Part shown: piece after piece, positions 26,608 to 33,978 of the stretch
Layout of the letters: each line of letters opens with the position of its first letter
Numbering within the stretch: the first letter of the stretch is position 1
Source: Campylobacter fetus subsp. testudinum 03-427
GTDB lineage: Bacteria > Campylobacterota > Campylobacteria > Campylobacterales > Campylobacteraceae
NCBI GenBank assembly: GCA_000495505.1
Contig: CP006833.1
Location: forward strand, 310,001-374,000
Length of the DNA: 64,000 bases
Direction: 5' to 3'
Translations under genes and position numbers: made by a program
The notes under the pieces: model-generated
Databases searched by the model: none
Told to the model about the DNA's origin: nothing
The model's input: only the letters and a program-made list of their open reading frames with translations

Positions 26608-26613
26608 TATAAT
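26608..26613 (+). promoter_or_regulatory. Sigma-70 -10 element for the cheX-fliN-fliO set
   Basis: TATAAT in TTTAGTATAATAAC, 26 bases before the start at 26640, after a T-rich stretch. Confidence 0.5.
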
Positions 26614-26639
26614 AACTAAAAAAGCTAAGGAGTAAGGTT

Positions 26640-27059
26640 ATGATGAGTGCTGTGTGCTATGCTACTAAGCATTTTTGCACTGATACTTTGGGTTTTGAGC
26701 TAGAAGACGGAAGTAAGCTCGGTAGAGATGTTTATGGTGCTAGCATTCCTATGTATAAAGATAATGAAGAGTATCAGTTTTTCTTATATTTTAAAAAAGA
26801 TACACTGAAGTATTTTGCAAAAGTTTTATTAAACGCATCTGATGCGAATCATGTTGATTTAGCTGATCTCTCAAGAGAAGTTGCAAATCAAATAATAGGT
26901 TATGCAAAAAATTTATTAAATGATAGACATGATGGGAAATACAAATTAGGCACTCCGGAGTTTTTAGGTAAAGTTGAATCTTTCCCGGTAAAACTAGCAG
27001 AGTCAAAACTTTTTAAAATGAAAAATAGAACATTTAAAATAGGCTATAAAAAAGCATGA
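26640..27059 (+). CDS. CheX-like chemotaxis phosphatase-domain protein
   Basis: A 139-residue protein of the CheX/CheC fold family. Support is the central helix block DLSREVANQIIGYAKNLLND, which resembles the E-x2-N phosphatase signature of CheX (Glu and Asn in EVANQI), followed by a short strand-rich C terminus. Proteins of this fold dephosphorylate CheY-P. It sits directly ahead of fliN with a four-base overlap, the same place as the gene annotated cheX in C. jejuni by my recollection, so action at the flagellar switch is plausible. Two adjacent ATG codons follow an AGGAG site; either could be used. Confidence 0.7.
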   Translation: MMSAVCYATKHFCTDTLGFELEDGSKLGRDVYGASIPMYKDNEEYQFFLYFKKDTLKYFAKVLLNASDANHVDLADLSREVANQIIGYAKNLLNDRHDGKYKLGTPEFLGKVESFPVKLAESKLFKMKNRTFKIGYKKA

Positions 27060-27361
27060 GCGATGAAGAACTAAGCCCAAACGGACTATTTCACGGATAT
27101 GACGAACTTCTTGATATAGGAGTTGAGTTTATCAGCGAGCTAGGAACTACTTCTATAACTGTAAAAGAGCTTTTAAAGCTTGAGGTAGGATCAGTTATAG
27201 ACTTAGAAAAACCAGCCGGAGAGAGTGTCGAGCTATATATCAATAATAGGATTTTTGGCAAGGGCGAAGTTATGGTTTATGAGAAAAATTTGGCTATACG
27301 TATAAATGAAATTCTTGATTCAAAATCCGTAATTCAATACTTTAAAAGAGAGTTGTTATGA
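27056..27361 (+). CDS. fliN: Flagellar motor switch protein FliN
   Basis: C-ring protein that shares the SpoA/SURF1 fold with FliM and controls rotation and export. The 101 residues contain the SpoA domain: LDIGVEFISELGTTSITVKELLKLEVGSVIDL, then a GESVELYINNRIFGKGEV strand pair, typical of FliN. The four-base overlaps with the genes before and after imply translational coupling. Epsilonproteobacteria also have a FliY paralogue that carries the CheC part; this short protein is the plain FliN. Confidence 0.9.
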   Translation: MSDEELSPNGLFHGYDELLDIGVEFISELGTTSITVKELLKLEVGSVIDLEKPAGESVELYINNRIFGKGEVMVYEKNLAIRINEILDSKSVIQYFKRELL

Positions 27362-28305
27362 GATTTATAATTCTGTTATTTGCTACTTTACCGTTATTTG
27401 GTGTAAATTTATTAACTTATAATATATACGAAAGAGGCGATCGAGTAGATATAATGTTGAGTTTTGATTCGCCTTATGATGGTAGTATCAAGCAGCAAGT
27501 AGCAGGAGATAAAACTAGTCTTATGCTTAGTGATTTAAATGTAGAAGAGCAGATAGATAAGAGTATAAACTCATCAATTTTGCAAAATATTTTTATATCA
27601 TCACCTGATAAGCTATCGACTCTAGTTGAACTAAAATCAAATTTGCCTATAGCTATAACAGCTTCTAAAACACCAGATAAATTTGGTCTTAGAATCAGAG
27701 CTGCAAATATCAAAACAAATCAAAATCAAGCAGTCATACCCTCAAACATACAGACAAAAGACAATACCGTAGTTTCTGCTGATATAGACTCAAGATATAT
27801 CTCCGTGATAGTTGTTTTGCTTATACTATTTTTTGTATCTTTTATCATAAAAAAGAGATTGGCGAAACCGAAAAATGATATTTTATTTACTATAGGTGAT
27901 AATATAAATAAAAAGCCGATTCAGCCAAATGAGCCAAAAGAGCCTGTAAAACAAGATATCAATAGAAATTCCGCATTTAGCGTTTCTGATCCTTCACCGG
28001 CAAAAACTCAAGAGGTAAAAACTCCATCATGGGAGTTAAAAACAGATGAGGGCGGCGTAGAAGTTATCTATGAAAAAAGTATCGATAGTACAAATAAAGT
28101 CGCACTTCTAAGCTATGAAAATAGAAAATACCTAGTTTTAGTCGGCAGCTCAAATGTTCTTTTAGATAAATTTGGGGAAGATAAAATACGAGATAGAGAG
28201 GATTTTGAGGTATTTTTTGAAGAAAATAGACAAAAACTTGGCAGATACTTAGAAGATAGAAAAAACTCTCTTAGCAGCTATAAAGATATGATGAGCAAAG
28301 AGTAG
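27358..28305 (+). CDS. fliO: FliO-like flagellar export protein with large periplasmic domain
   Basis: 315-residue bitopic membrane protein. It starts with a signal-like hydrophobic segment (residues 1-16), continues with about 125 periplasmic residues, has one membrane span near residues 146-165 (ISVIVVLLILFFVSFIIKK), and ends in a cytoplasmic domain of 150 residues whose VALLSYENRKYLVLVGSSNVLLDKF resembles the conserved FliO strand pattern. Position directly after fliN is as in many flagellar operons. FliO aids assembly of the FliP ring of the export gate. The periplasmic domain is much larger than that of enteric FliO but fits the Helicobacter form I recall. Confidence 0.75.
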   Translation: MRFIILLFATLPLFGVNLLTYNIYERGDRVDIMLSFDSPYDGSIKQQVAGDKTSLMLSDLNVEEQIDKSINSSILQNIFISSPDKLSTLVELKSNLPIAITASKTPDKFGLRIRAANIKTNQNQAVIPSNIQTKDNTVVSADIDSRYISVIVVLLILFFVSFIIKKRLAKPKNDILFTIGDNINKKPIQPNEPKEPVKQDINRNSAFSVSDPSPAKTQEVKTPSWELKTDEGGVEVIYEKSIDSTNKVALLSYENRKYLVLVGSSNVLLDKFGEDKIRDREDFEVFFEENRQKLGRYLEDRKNSLSSYKDMMSKE

Positions 28306-28334
28306 TTTTAAGACGCTAAAACAGATATTTTAAA

Positions 28335-28350
28335 ATACTAAATTTAGTAT
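28335..28350. terminator. Possible bidirectional terminator between convergent genes
   Basis: A perfect 16-base palindrome (ATACTAAATTTAGTAT) at the junction of fliO and the convergent lipoprotein gene; it overlaps the last codons of the latter. AT-only arms make it weak. Confidence 0.3.
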
Positions 28351-28913
28351 CCGTTTAGAATTTCTACTATCTTTGCAGCTATATTTTCATTGAAATTTAA
28401 AATAGTTCTATCTTTATCAAAGTTTATCGGTGATTTTTCACTTTGTATGTTTAAATTTGTTTGGTATGAACTACCGTTTTTGATATTTATAAAAAGTGAT
28501 ACTTGCGAGTCGTAAAAGTACTCTGTATCAAAGTAGTCATCATCAAAACTGTGCAAATACGAAAATCCTACTCCGCGACTCATAAAATGCCTTCCCATTC
28601 CAAAGTTGCTTCCTATAAAGAAATTTGAATTTGGTTTTACGGAATTGTTTTTTCTAAAATAGTTGATATTTGCTTTTATATGTATGTTCGAGCTGTTTAA
28701 ATCTGATATTTCGTATCCGTTTTTGACTAATTCAAATTTTATAATATCAGTTAAATTTCCTTCTGAGTTTCTAGTTTGCACATTAACTTTTTTTTCTGAT
28801 AGTTTGTCTGTTATAAATATAGGCGAACTAGTCGATATATACACGTTTTGTACGCTATTAGCACAACCTATGATAGAAAAAAGTACAATTATAAAAAATG
28901 GAATTTTTTTCAT
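28344..28913 (-). CDS. Putative outer-membrane lipoprotein, weakly TraT-like
   Basis: 189 residues with a lipoprotein signal peptide: hydrophobic FFIIVLFSIIG then Cys at residue 17 (lipobox SIIGC). The mature part has a strand-rich pattern, with VNVQTRNSEGNL...LVKNGYEISDLNSSNIHIKANI that loosely recalls the TraT complement-resistance and surface-exclusion family, and a GSNFGMGRHFMSRGVGF glycine-rich stretch. That likeness is only by eye. Function unknown. It sits 27 bases upstream of modB but has no clear link to molybdate uptake. Confidence 0.6.
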   Translation of the reverse strand: MKKIPFFIIVLFSIIGCANSVQNVYISTSSPIFITDKLSEKKVNVQTRNSEGNLTDIIKFELVKNGYEISDLNSSNIHIKANINYFRKNNSVKPNSNFFIGSNFGMGRHFMSRGVGFSYLHSFDDDYFDTEYFYDSQVSLFINIKNGSSYQTNLNIQSEKSPINFDKDRTILNFNENIAAKIVEILNGY

Positions 28914-28940
28914 TTAAATCCTTTTTTTCTCTTAATTATA

Positions 28941-29606
28941 CTATTTTTTTGCTATCTTATGGTTAATGTAATATACCACAAACAGCACTGTAAAACTGAT
29001 GGCTAGCATAACTCCTGAGTATATATGAGCCAAATCATAGTCCAAAAGTTCAACAGCATCATAAATCGCAATACTTGCAACTTTAGTTTCACCACCTATA
29101 CTTCCGCCTATCATCAAAACAACACCGAATTCGCCTAAAGTGTGAGCGAAACTTACTATGAAAGCTGTTAGCAAAGACGGTTTTATATTTGGCATTGCTA
29201 CATAGATTAAAGTTTTAAATTTGCTTTTTCCAAGAGAGTAACTAGCTTCTATAAGCGAGTTTGGCATAGATTTAAATCCTGCTAAAAGAGGTTGAAACAT
29301 AAATGGAAGTGAATATACACAACTTGCTATTATAAGCCCTGTGAAGTTAAAAACAAGTCTGACGTCAAAATTTGCTTCAAAAAATTTACCTAAAAATGAG
29401 TATGGAGATAGAAAAATTAACATATAAAATCCAAGAACTGATGGTGGAAGTACTAAAGGAAGTGATATGACTGCTTCAATCACCGGTTTGGCTTTAAATT
29501 CTGTTCTTGCGATTATATAAGCAAGTGGAAGAGAAAAGGCAAAAAGTATGAAGCTTGATATAAGAGCTAGCTTGAAAGATAGTAAAAACGGCGTCCAGTC
29601 GATCAT
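28941..29606 (-). CDS. modB: Molybdate ABC transporter permease ModB
   Basis: Inner-membrane channel subunit of the molybdate importer. The 221 residues have about five to six hydrophobic segments and the cytoplasmic EAA loop that contacts ModC (EASYSLGKSKFKTLIYVAMPNIKPS near residues 120-145), followed by FAHTLGEFGVVLMIGG. It overlaps modC by four bases and is the last gene of the operon modA-TOBE-modC-modB. Confidence 0.93.
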   Translation of the reverse strand: MIDWTPFLLSFKLALISSFILFAFSLPLAYIIARTEFKAKPVIEAVISLPLVLPPSVLGFYMLIFLSPYSFLGKFFEANFDVRLVFNFTGLIIASCVYSLPFMFQPLLAGFKSMPNSLIEASYSLGKSKFKTLIYVAMPNIKPSLLTAFIVSFAHTLGEFGVVLMIGGSIGGETKVASIAIYDAVELLDYDLAHIYSGVMLAISFTVLFVVYYINHKIAKK

Positions 29607-30454
29607 TTTACACCTTTTACAGATATTTTAAATGCTTTTGCGCTTAGAGTTACGATATCACCAGGTTTTAAATTTAAAACTTCGTTTTTAGTAAGAACTA
29701 CTTCGCTTATCTGATTTGCGCATTCTGCTATAACAACATAGATCGTATCTCGCTTTTGAATTTCTAATATTTTTGCATGGAAACTAAACTTTTGCGAACC
29801 AGATGGTTTTAAGAAAATCTCTGATGGTGTTCCGATATTTCTGATTTTTCCATCGTTTAGCTCATACACGGTATTTGCTAATTTATAAATTTCGCCTACA
29901 TCGTGACTTACTAAAATTATAGTCATACCAAAGTTTTCATGTATTTTTAAGAGATAATCTTGCAATTTTTGTCTTATTTCATTATCTAAAGCTGAAAGTG
30001 GCTCGTCAAGCAACAAAATATCTGGTTTTCTCATCAAAGCTCTAGCAAGTGCAACACGCTGTTTTTGACCGCCTGAGAGTGCATTTATGCTTGAGTTTTT
30101 ATGTTCATCAAGTCCTGCTAAATTTAGAAGTTCATCGGCAAGTTTTTTGTCATTATTTGCAAATAAAAGATTTTTTATCACGCTCATATTTGGAAATAAT
30201 GCGTAGTCTTGAAATAGATAACCGATATTTCGTTTTTGCGGCTCTAAATAGTAGTTTTTATCACAATATACTAAAGACCCATTTTTTACATATCCGCTAT
30301 CTGGTTTTAAAAATCCGGCGATAATTCTTAAAATAGTAGTTTTACCGCTTCCACTTTTGCCATAAAAAGCTACAAAATCTCCCTTTTTTATCTGGAAATT
30401 TACATCAAGATGAAAGCTGTTGCTAAGAGATTTTTGGCAAGAGATATCTATCAT
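29603..30454 (-). CDS. modC: Molybdate ABC transporter ATPase ModC
   Basis: ATP-binding subunit of molybdate uptake. The 283 residues have Walker A GKSGSGKTTILR near residue 35, the Q-loop FQDYALFPNMSV, signature ALSGGQKQRVALARAL, Walker B ILLLDEPLSALD, and the H-loop LVSHDVGE. The last 60 or so residues form a short TOBE-like domain. It overlaps the TOBE gene by four bases (ATGA). A tungstate transporter of the same family is possible, but adjacent ModE favours molybdate. Confidence 0.92.
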   Translation of the reverse strand: MIDISCQKSLSNSFHLDVNFQIKKGDFVAFYGKSGSGKTTILRIIAGFLKPDSGYVKNGSLVYCDKNYYLEPQKRNIGYLFQDYALFPNMSVIKNLLFANNDKKLADELLNLAGLDEHKNSSINALSGGQKQRVALARALMRKPDILLLDEPLSALDNEIRQKLQDYLLKIHENFGMTIILVSHDVGEIYKLANTVYELNDGKIRNIGTPSEIFLKPSGSQKFSFHAKILEIQKRDTIYVVIAECANQISEVVLTKNEVLNLKPGDIVTLSAKAFKISVKGVK

Positions 30455-30825
30455 AAAATTTCACTTATATAAAGAGATGTTTCATTCAAGCAAGCCCAAA
30501 TTTCCTCTCCAGTTTTAAACTCATTTATTAAATTTGAGCTTAATACGGTTTCGAAGATAAATCCATTTGAGTTTAAATTTATTGTAGATATTATTTCGCC
30601 TGCATCAATACTTGTTATGGAGGCGCAAAAGTTATTTCTAGTGCTAATTTGTTTGTGAAAAGATAGCGCTATATCGCTATCTTTAAAACCGAGTAGTACT
30701 TTTGAGCCGATTTTGATATCATCTTGTAGCTCAAGTCCGAGCATAAAAAGCTCACCAACTTGCGATGAAAATCTTATTTCACACACTTGACGAGCTATTT
30801 TTATCTCTTTAACGACTGCTTGCAT
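30451..30825 (-). CDS. Small TOBE-domain protein of the mod operon
   Basis: 124 residues with two tandem TOBE-like barrels (about 1-60 and 62-124, each starting with a VKEIKIA or ITSIDAGE strand and closing with GSKVLLGFKDSDIAL or GEEIWACLNETSLYI). TOBE/Mop domains bind molybdate or similar oxyanions, so it may buffer molybdate or complete ModC, whose own C-terminal part is short. It overlaps modA by one base and modC by four, so production is tied to the transporter. I recall an equivalent gene between modA and modB/C in C. jejuni. Confidence 0.7.
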   Translation of the reverse strand: MQAVVKEIKIARQVCEIRFSSQVGELFMLGLELQDDIKIGSKVLLGFKDSDIALSFHKQISTRNNFCASITSIDAGEIISTINLNSNGFIFETVLSSNLINEFKTGEEIWACLNETSLYISEIL

Positions 30826-31565
30826 TAAAACTCGTAGCCGTATTTTGTAAATATTTCTTTACCTTTTTCACCTAAGATAAAGTCGTAAAAATCTTTAGCA
30901 AGTTTATTATTCTCACCGTTTTTTAGTATTACTATACCTTGATCTATAGTTGTATAAAGTTTGCTATCTACTAAACTAAACTCTTTTCCTTCTTTATACT
31001 CAGCCATTTTTGGACTGTACATAGCGCTAGCTGCTACAAAACCTATATCGCCGGCTGTTAAAGTTTGGCTTAAAGCTTCGCCTATACTTCCTGCTTCTAC
31101 TATTTTATCTTTTATTGCATCATAAATTCCTGCATTTTTAAAAGCTTCTATGCTAGCAGCGCCATAAGGTGCAGTTTTTGGATTTGCTATCACTATAGTT
31201 TTGATTTTTGGATCTTTTAAAACTTCTAAGCCTTTTGTTACGTCAAATCCGCGTACAGAAAGCATAGCAACTTTACCTTTTGCATATATAACAGCGTCGT
31301 TTATCGCAAATCCATCTTTATAAAGTGTTTTTGCAAAGTCCATATCTGCTGACATAAATACTTCAAACGGAGCTCCGTTTTTTATCTGAGCAACTAGTTT
31401 TCCGCTAGATCCTAAACTTACGTTTAAATTTACATCTGGGTAAAGCTTTTTGAATTCGCTTTTGATATCATCAAACGCATAAGTCGTGTTTGCTGCAGCA
31501 GCAATGCTTAACTCACTTGCAAAGCTAGCTACTACAAAAGCAGCGATGAGTAGTAATTTTTTCAT
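30825..31565 (-). CDS. modA: Molybdate-binding periplasmic protein ModA
   Basis: Periplasmic receptor of the molybdate importer. From the preferred ATG the 246 residues begin with a signal peptide (MKKLLLIAAFVVASFAS) followed by mature SIAAAANTTYAFDDIKSEFKKLYP, the SSGKLVAQIKNGAPFEVFMSADMDF oxyanion region, ANPKTAPYG and VGFVAASAM-like blocks. I chose 31565 because AAGGAG lies five to six bases upstream; a start at 31598 would put 11 residues before the signal peptide. Confidence 0.93.
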   Translation of the reverse strand: MKKLLLIAAFVVASFASELSIAAAANTTYAFDDIKSEFKKLYPDVNLNVSLGSSGKLVAQIKNGAPFEVFMSADMDFAKTLYKDGFAINDAVIYAKGKVAMLSVRGFDVTKGLEVLKDPKIKTIVIANPKTAPYGAASIEAFKNAGIYDAIKDKIVEAGSIGEALSQTLTAGDIGFVAASAMYSPKMAEYKEGKEFSLVDSKLYTTIDQGIVILKNGENNKLAKDFYDFILGEKGKEIFTKYGYEF

Positions 31566-31627
31566 CCATTCTCCTTGATATTTAAAATTTATACGCAAAA
31601 TTATATCATAAAATAGTATTTTTTAGC

Positions 31628-31648
31628 ATATAAATTATATATTTATAT
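31628..31648. promoter_or_regulatory. Possible ModE operator between modE and modA
   Basis: A near-palindromic ATATAAAT...ATTTATAT stretch in the 108-base gap. E. coli ModE binds an inverted TATAT-containing site ahead of modA, so position and base composition fit, but the region is AT-rich throughout and the match may be chance. Confidence 0.3.
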
Positions 31649-31706
31649 TTAATTTTAAATGATTGTTTTTAAATTTAGAGATAAGCGGAGATATCTCCGC
31701 TATGTT

Positions 31707-32498
31707 TTAAGCTCCTATTAAAATATTACTAGCTTTTATAAATACTAAAATATCATCACCTACATTTATTCTCATATCTTGAGCAGATTCATTTGTTATG
31801 ATAGCTGTGATTTTTTGTTGATCGTTTATTTCTATAGTAATTTCTGCATTTACTGCACCTAATTTTGCTTCTGTAACTTTACCTTTGATCTTGTTTGCAG
31901 CTGATATCTTTATATCTTTTTCGCCGTCTTGTTTTCCAAGTACTACGCTAGGAGCTTTAAATATAAAAAGAACCTCTTTTCCTACTTTTAACCCAAGATC
32001 TTTTTCACTCTCTACTGTTATAGTTGCTCTTAGTTTGTTTCCGTTGCTAAGTTTAGCGGTTACTTCTGAATTTACCGCACCTGTTTTTATGTCTGTTATC
32101 TCAACTAAAAGTTGATTTCTAGCACTTAATTTCATATTCATCCTTTGTAGGTTACTGATTATATCTTCATTCACATCTTCATTTTTACAAATTTCATCTA
32201 AGAAAATTTTTTGAGCTTTTAGTATAACTTCATAAGTTTTTATAAGTTTTTTAGCATAATCGCTAAGTTCGCTACCGCTATTTTTTCTATTTCCATTCAC
32301 TCTTACTATCAATGGAAATTTAGAACGATTATTTAAAAAATCAAGCGAATCCCATGCATTTTTATATGATATATCCTCAGCTTGAGCAGCTTTGGTAATA
32401 CTTTTTGTTCTATCTATAGCTTTAAGCAGCCTTATGTGTTTTTCTAGTATAGCTGTGTCGCTGTTTAAGAATAATTCTAAGCTAACATCTGCTTTCAT
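31707..32498 (-). CDS. modE: Molybdate-responsive regulator ModE
   Basis: Transcription factor that senses molybdate and represses uptake genes. The 263 residues have an N-terminal winged helix (LLKAIDRTKSITKAAQAEDISYKNAWDSLDFLN, residues 22-55), a dimerisation linker, and two Mop/TOBE repeats at about 125-190 and 195-263, each with a GAVN(S/A)E(V/I)T strand. This full ModE layout binds two molybdates per dimer. It lies upstream of modA on the same strand, so it may share the transcript and regulate it. Confidence 0.92.
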   Translation of the reverse strand: MKADVSLELFLNSDTAILEKHIRLLKAIDRTKSITKAAQAEDISYKNAWDSLDFLNNRSKFPLIVRVNGNRKNSGSELSDYAKKLIKTYEVILKAQKIFLDEICKNEDVNEDIISNLQRMNMKLSARNQLLVEITDIKTGAVNSEVTAKLSNGNKLRATITVESEKDLGLKVGKEVLFIFKAPSVVLGKQDGEKDIKISAANKIKGKVTEAKLGAVNAEITIEINDQQKITAIITNESAQDMRINVGDDILVFIKASNILIGA

Positions 32499-32620
32499 TT
32501 TTTTGCCTTTTTATAAAATTGCTTTTTGGTATTTTATACTTATTTAGCAAATAGCTTGTAAATTGAAATGACCTAAATTTTGAGTATAGAGTTATTTTAT
32601 TAAAACTAAAGGTTGATTTA

Positions 32621-32626
32621 TATAAA
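32621..32626 (+). promoter_or_regulatory. Possible -10 element for mlaA-mlaC-MMPL
   Basis: TATAAA in ATTTATATAAAATTATT, 37 bases before the mlaA ATG. A nearer TATAAA at 32646 is too close to the GGAG ribosome site (32654) to be used. Confidence 0.35.
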
Positions 32627-32662
32627 ATTATTCCCACTATTGTGGTATAAATTGGAGTTTTT

Positions 32663-33376
32663 ATGAGATTTTTTGTTGCAGTTTTACTATTTTTTCATAT
32701 ATCTTGGGCTAATGATATGCAGATGGATTCGTTTGAAGATGAGTTCAAAAGCCCTAGTTCGCTTGATCCTTTAAGCGGGTATAATAGATTTATGACTAGT
32801 TTTAATGATGTGATTTATAAAAATATTTTTATTCCTACGTTTAAGGGTTATGATTTTATAATGCCAAATGAAGCTCAAACTGCGATCGGTAACTTTTTTG
32901 ATAATATACTGTATCCGCTTAGATTTGTAAATAATGTTTTGCAATTTAAATTTAAAAATGCCGGTGAAGAGACTCTTAGATTTATAGCAAATACCATAGT
33001 TGGATTTGGTGGTATAAGCGACGTTGCAACTAATGTTTATGGTTTGGCTAAATATGATGAGGATTTTGGTCAGACTCTTGGGTATTGGGGAGTTGGGAGT
33101 GGTTTTCCTGTGGTTTTGCCTATTTTTGGTCAATCAAATCTTAGAGATATGTTTGGTTTGGTAGGAGATTATTACGCTAGTCCAGTAACATATATGAACG
33201 TATGGTGGGCAAAAGATAGTAAATTTATGAATTTCGCCGCATTTACATTCCAAAAAGTAAATGAAGGCTCAAGAGATCCTGAGCTTTATGAGAGAATTAC
33301 AAAAGATGCGATAGATCTTTATCCATTTATCAAAAATACATATGAGCAAAGACGAGATGCTCTTATAAAGGAATGA
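32663..33376 (+). CDS. mlaA: MlaA/VacJ-family outer-membrane lipid asymmetry protein without lipobox
   Basis: Removes phospholipids from the outer leaflet of the outer membrane. The 237 residues have the MlaA core: DPLSGYNRFMTSFNDVIYKN, FFDNILYPLRFVNNVLQFKF, RFIANTIVGFGGISDVA, and FGQTLGYWGVGSGFPVVLPIFG, the ridge/channel block. E. coli MlaA is a lipoprotein, but here the signal peptide (FFVAVLLFFHISWA) is followed by Asn-Asp with no cysteine, so the protein is probably soluble or integrated without lipid. It overlaps mlaC by four bases; an MMPL transporter follows. Confidence 0.9.
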   Translation: MRFFVAVLLFFHISWANDMQMDSFEDEFKSPSSLDPLSGYNRFMTSFNDVIYKNIFIPTFKGYDFIMPNEAQTAIGNFFDNILYPLRFVNNVLQFKFKNAGEETLRFIANTIVGFGGISDVATNVYGLAKYDEDFGQTLGYWGVGSGFPVVLPIFGQSNLRDMFGLVGDYYASPVTYMNVWWAKDSKFMNFAAFTFQKVNEGSRDPELYERITKDAIDLYPFIKNTYEQRRDALIKE

Positions 33377-33978
33377 GTTTGAGAAAATTTATATTTTTAA
33401 ATTTAATATTTTTTAGTTTAGGATTTAGTTTAGAGCTTTCACAAATAGAACCAGTTATGAGAGAAGATCTCAAAAAAGCAGTTTTAGTTATGCAAAATAA
33501 TGCGATATCAGAAGCCGATAAACCAAAAAAGATGTTTGAGCTGTTTGATGGGTATTTCGACTATGATCTTATGGCAAAACTTGCACTTTCAAAACAGTAT
33601 AAAACTCTTGATAAAGAACAACAAATTCAGTTTAAAAAAGTGTTTGAAAAAAAGCTCAAACAGTCTTTTACGGATAAACTCGCTTATTATACCGATCAAG
33701 TTATAGAGATACAAAGTACTAGTATGCCAAATAAAAATAGATTTTTTGTGAATTCGCTTATTGTAAATGAGGCAGATAAATATAATATAGTTTTTAAATT
33801 TCACCGTGCAGACGGCGATAATTTTTTGATTTATGATGTTGATATATTGGGTGTTAGTATTATTCAAACTTATAGATCGCAATTTGAGGATTTAAGCCAA
33901 AATGTGAGCTTTGATGATATTTTAAAGCGTTTAGAGGTTACTAGTTTGTTAGATAATAATGAAACCAAAGCCAAATAA
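33373..33978 (+). CDS. mlaC: MlaC-like periplasmic phospholipid carrier (Ttg2D family)
   Basis: Periplasmic shuttle protein of the MlaC/Ttg2 family. The 201 residues have a signal peptide (IFLNLIFFSLGFSLE) and the family pattern: MFELFDGYFDYDLMAKLALSKQYK near residues 55-80, QFKKVFEKKLKQSFTDKLAYYTDQ, then the strand region FKFHRADGDNFLIYDVDILGVSIIQTYRSQF. It starts within the mlaA stop (ATGA) and its stop overlaps the next start (TAATG). Confidence 0.88.
   Translation: MSLRKFIFLNLIFFSLGFSLELSQIEPVMREDLKKAVLVMQNNAISEADKPKKMFELFDGYFDYDLMAKLALSKQYKTLDKEQQIQFKKVFEKKLKQSFTDKLAYYTDQVIEIQSTSMPNKNRFFVNSLIVNEADKYNIVFKFHRADGDNFLIYDVDILGVSIIQTYRSQFEDLSQNVSFDDILKRLEVTSLLDNNETKAK

Noticed and set aside
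32646-32651. TATAAA close to mlaA as its promoter
   Set aside because: A start seven bases downstream would leave the GGAG ribosome site (32654-32657) outside the transcript.
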